A DNA stretch of 16,080 nt from an uncultured Methylococcaceae bacterium (GTDB taxonomy: Bacteria > Pseudomonadota > Gammaproteobacteria > Methylococcales > Methylococcaceae), in contig CAIVXW010000397.1 in the NCBI GenBank assembly GCA_903910005.1, positions 1 to 16,080 of the forward strand, written 5' to 3'. The notes under the pieces are model-generated. The model searched no databases, was not told where the DNA came from, and saw nothing but the letters and a program-made list of their open reading frames with translations. The translations under genes were made by a program, and so were the position numbers. Position 1 is the stretch's first letter. Every line of letters begins with the position of its first letter. Below are positions 13,967 through 16,080 of this stretch, one piece after another.

Positions 13967-16080
13967 CCTGATCCAGGGGCAGAATTGTTTTGGGGGTCTG
14001 GAGTCGAGACACGGCGGCAGGCGGTTTGCCGAGGGTTGCCTGCGGGGCAGGATTTGTCCGGGCCTGATGTGCGGCCAGCAACAATTGCAGTTGCCGCAGC
14101 AGTTCAGGCGAAATGTTGTCCAGACTCGGCAGTGCCCCCCCCGAAGGCAGCAGGCGTTCCCGCAGGCGGAACCGCCCCACTTCTTCGCGCATGCGATCGG
14201 CTGCCTCCGACAGTTCGTGCGAGGAAGCCGCCAGTTCGGTCGCCTGCTGGCTACTCTCCTGGGCTGCCTTGGCCACCTGATTCATGGCAATGTTGATCTG
14301 CGAGACGCCCCGCGATTGCTCCATGCTGGCCATGGTGATTTCAGCCACCAGGTCTTTGACCTTCACCACGTTGTTGACGATCTGGTTCAGGGCTTCCCGT
14401 GTTTCCGCCACAATGGCCACACCGTCGTTGACTCGCCGTGATGAATTTTCGATCAATTCAGCGGTTTCCCGGGCCGCCTTGGCACTGCGTCCGGCCAGAT
14501 TGCGGACTTCCTGGGCCACGACGGCAAACCCGCGCCCGTGTTGACCGGCCCGGGCAGCTTCCACAGCCGCATTCAACGCCAGCAGATTGGTCTGGAAGGC
14601 GATTTCGTCGATGACCTTGATGATCCTGGAGATGTTCTGGGCCGATTGATTGATGGCATTCATCGCTTCGACCATTTCCTCCATCTTTTGACGGCCCTGG
14701 CTGGCGGCTTCGGACGTACCGATCACCAATTGATTGGCCGTCTTGGCATTATCGGTATTGGCCTTGACCTGATTGTCGGTTTCCTCCAGATTGGAGGTCA
14801 CCTGCTCAACCGAGGCCGATTGCTCCTCCGAAGTGGCCGCCATGTTCTGGGATGCGGCATTGAGTTCCTGGGCCGAACGTCCCACCCGATCCACCGTATC
14901 AACGATCTGATAGAGGGTGTTGTTGAGTCCTGCGAACGCATTCTCAAAGGCAGCCATGATGCGGCGATAATCCCCCTGGTAGCGGGCGACATCCGGGGTC
15001 TTGCGTAAATCACCGTCGACAATCGCCTGGGACAGGGTGGCAGCATCACCGGCCACCGACCCGATGTTGCTTTTGAGCAATACCAGCCACTCATGAATCT
15101 GGTCATCGGCGGATGCCTTGTCCATGTGGGCGGTCAGATCGCCGTGGGCTATGCGGGTTACAAAGTCGATCAGATGGGTCAACCAGGTATGTACTGCGTT
15201 GATCGCGTCCTTCATGCGCTGATGATCGCCCTGACAATCAAGGGTCACCTTGTCCGCAAGATTGCCGCCGCTGATCTGGCGCAGAACCCGGTTGCCTTCG
15301 TTGATGGGCAGCAAAATTTCATCCAGCATCCGGTTGATGCCGTCGATGAGACCGGCAAAACTGCCTTTGAGATGGGCGGAGCGGCCCCGTTCCGACAGTT
15401 GTCCCGACGAGGCTGACAGAATCAGACGCTGCAGTTCATCAACCAGGCCACGCAGATTTTGTCGTACCAGTTCGATGGTTTCATTGATATAAACCTGCTG
15501 GCCGGGGAATGTCTCAAGATTTGCTTCAAAATTACCTTCACCCAGTTGCTGGATACAGGTCATGGCCTTGCGGGTCACCTGAATATGGCTTGCGACCATC
15601 TGGTTAACGCCCTGGGCCATGTTGCGAAACGCCCCGTTGAACCGGTCGGTATCCAGGCAGACGTCGGTATTGCCACGTTCGTGTTCCCGCGACAGGTACT
15701 GCATGTCCTCAATGAAGCCTTTCAGGGTGGTTTGCAGGCTGTGAGCGGCATCACGCAAAATCAGGGCACTGCCCCTGCATTCTTCGGATGCCGCCAGCGG
15801 GCTGGTAATATCGCCCTGGCTCATGGCCTCCGGGCAGGTGGTCAGATTCTTCCAGACACTGATGTCCAGCCACTCCACCACGGTTGAATAGTGTTTACCC
15901 TGCTCGTCAAACAACGGGGTGGCCACCAGGGAAAAAGTGCGCTTGCCCAGACGTATTTCAGTCTGGTGCGGTTTTTTGAGGCCCGCCAGCATGCGTCGTT
16001 GCCGCTCCGGAGTCCGGTGAAACCGATCCATGTTCATGCCCATCAGTTTGGCGGTATCGAAATCGGGAAGCTGGGTGAGA
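13941..16080 (-). CDS. Soluble methyl-accepting chemotaxis protein, PAS plus poly-HAMP (5' end outside window)
   Basis: The frame stays open to the right edge (LTQLPDFDTAKL precedes the ATG at 16043), so the start lies beyond it. Numbering from that ATG: the end of a PAS domain (to about 62), then a chain of HAMP-like units marked by G-D/N/Q-L/F turns at 77, 124, 170, 214, 260, 301 and 344. The long methyl-accepting helices follow, and the signalling tip EIAFQTNLLALNAAVEAARAG is at 480-500 with GRGFAVVAQEVRNLAGRS after it (503-520). No membrane helix is seen in the visible part, so the receptor is probably cytoplasmic and signals to CheA/CheW. The last five residues, GYGGF, fit the aromatic spacing of CheR-tethering pentapeptides and follow a flexible linker (about 660-695). 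It is upstream of yjbQ with overlapping ends. Confidence 0.93.
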   Translation of the reverse strand, partial: LTQLPDFDTAKLMGMNMDRFHRTPERQRRMLAGLKKPHQTEIRLGKRTFSLVATPLFDEQGKHYSTVVEWLDISVWKNLTTCPEAMSQGDITSPLAASEECRGSALILRDAAHSLQTTLKGFIEDMQYLSREHERGNTDVCLDTDRFNGAFRNMAQGVNQMVASHIQVTRKAMTCIQQLGEGNFEANLETFPGQQVYINETIELVRQNLRGLVDELQRLILSASSGQLSERGRSAHLKGSFAGLIDGINRMLDEILLPINEGNRVLRQISGGNLADKVTLDCQGDHQRMKDAINAVHTWLTHLIDFVTRIAHGDLTAHMDKASADDQIHEWLVLLKSNIGSVAGDAATLSQAIVDGDLRKTPDVARYQGDYRRIMAAFENAFAGLNNTLYQIVDTVDRVGRSAQELNAASQNMAATSEEQSASVEQVTSNLEETDNQVKANTDNAKTANQLVIGTSEAASQGRQKMEEMVEAMNAINQSAQNISRIIKVIDEIAFQTNLLALNAAVEAARAGQHGRGFAVVAQEVRNLAGRSAKAARETAELIENSSRRVNDGVAIVAETREALNQIVNNVVKVKDLVAEITMASMEQSRGVSQINIAMNQVAKAAQESSQQATELAASSHELSEAADRMREEVGRFRLRERLLPSGGALPSLDNISPELLRQLQLLLAAHQARTNPAPQATLGKPPAAVSRLQTPKTILPLDQDERGYGGF

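Overview
The window looks like a chromosomal segment of a fairly GC-rich gammaproteobacterium. The best taxonomic clue is serS: its N-terminal arm and 424-residue length are of the gammaproteobacterial type. The other genes (membrane hybrid kinase, soluble chemoreceptor, large calcium-binding surface protein, mobile PD-(D/E)XK and AAA-ATPase families) suit a free-living environmental bacterium, but I cannot name a genus.

Left part (1-5.6 kb, all minus strand): a 1467-residue calcium-binding adhesin-like protein (RTX repeats, five Calx-beta domains, Ig-like domains, C-terminal PPC-like domain), then an Rpn/PDDEXK_2-type nuclease gene. The nuclease stop codon overlaps (ATGA) the start of a second gene that runs off the left edge. 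The visible part of that gene holds an exact 62-bp copy of part of the nuclease's C-terminal region. The intergenic region 5612-5922 carries the adhesin promoter region, an inverted repeat over its -10 box, an array of 7-bp tandem repeats, and a separate plus-strand promoter for serS.

Middle part (5.9-11.5 kb): serS (plus); a rho-independent hairpin that mainly serves a convergent small membrane-protein gene (minus, 132 residues, unknown function); a six-TM, two-PAS hybrid histidine kinase with REC and Hpt domains (plus); and a truncated AAA-ATPase-like gene (plus) that loses homology just after Walker B, where it runs antisense into the next gene.

Right part (11.3-16.1 kb, all minus): a compact gene string in the order chemoreceptor (5' end outside the window), yjbQ, glucokinase, ATP-grasp ligase. 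The genes overlap or are about 20 bp apart, so they are probably one transcript. The receptor is a soluble PAS plus poly-HAMP protein. The ATP-grasp gene has a run of ten C residues in its coding strand, and its 3' end extends into the AAA-ATPase remnant.

The points most worth following up are the nuclease with a duplicated stand-alone tail and a candidate in-frame internal start (compare RpnA/RpnS-type intragenic antitoxins), the heptamer array at the adhesin promoter, and the homopolymer tract and scarred 3' end of the ATP-grasp gene.
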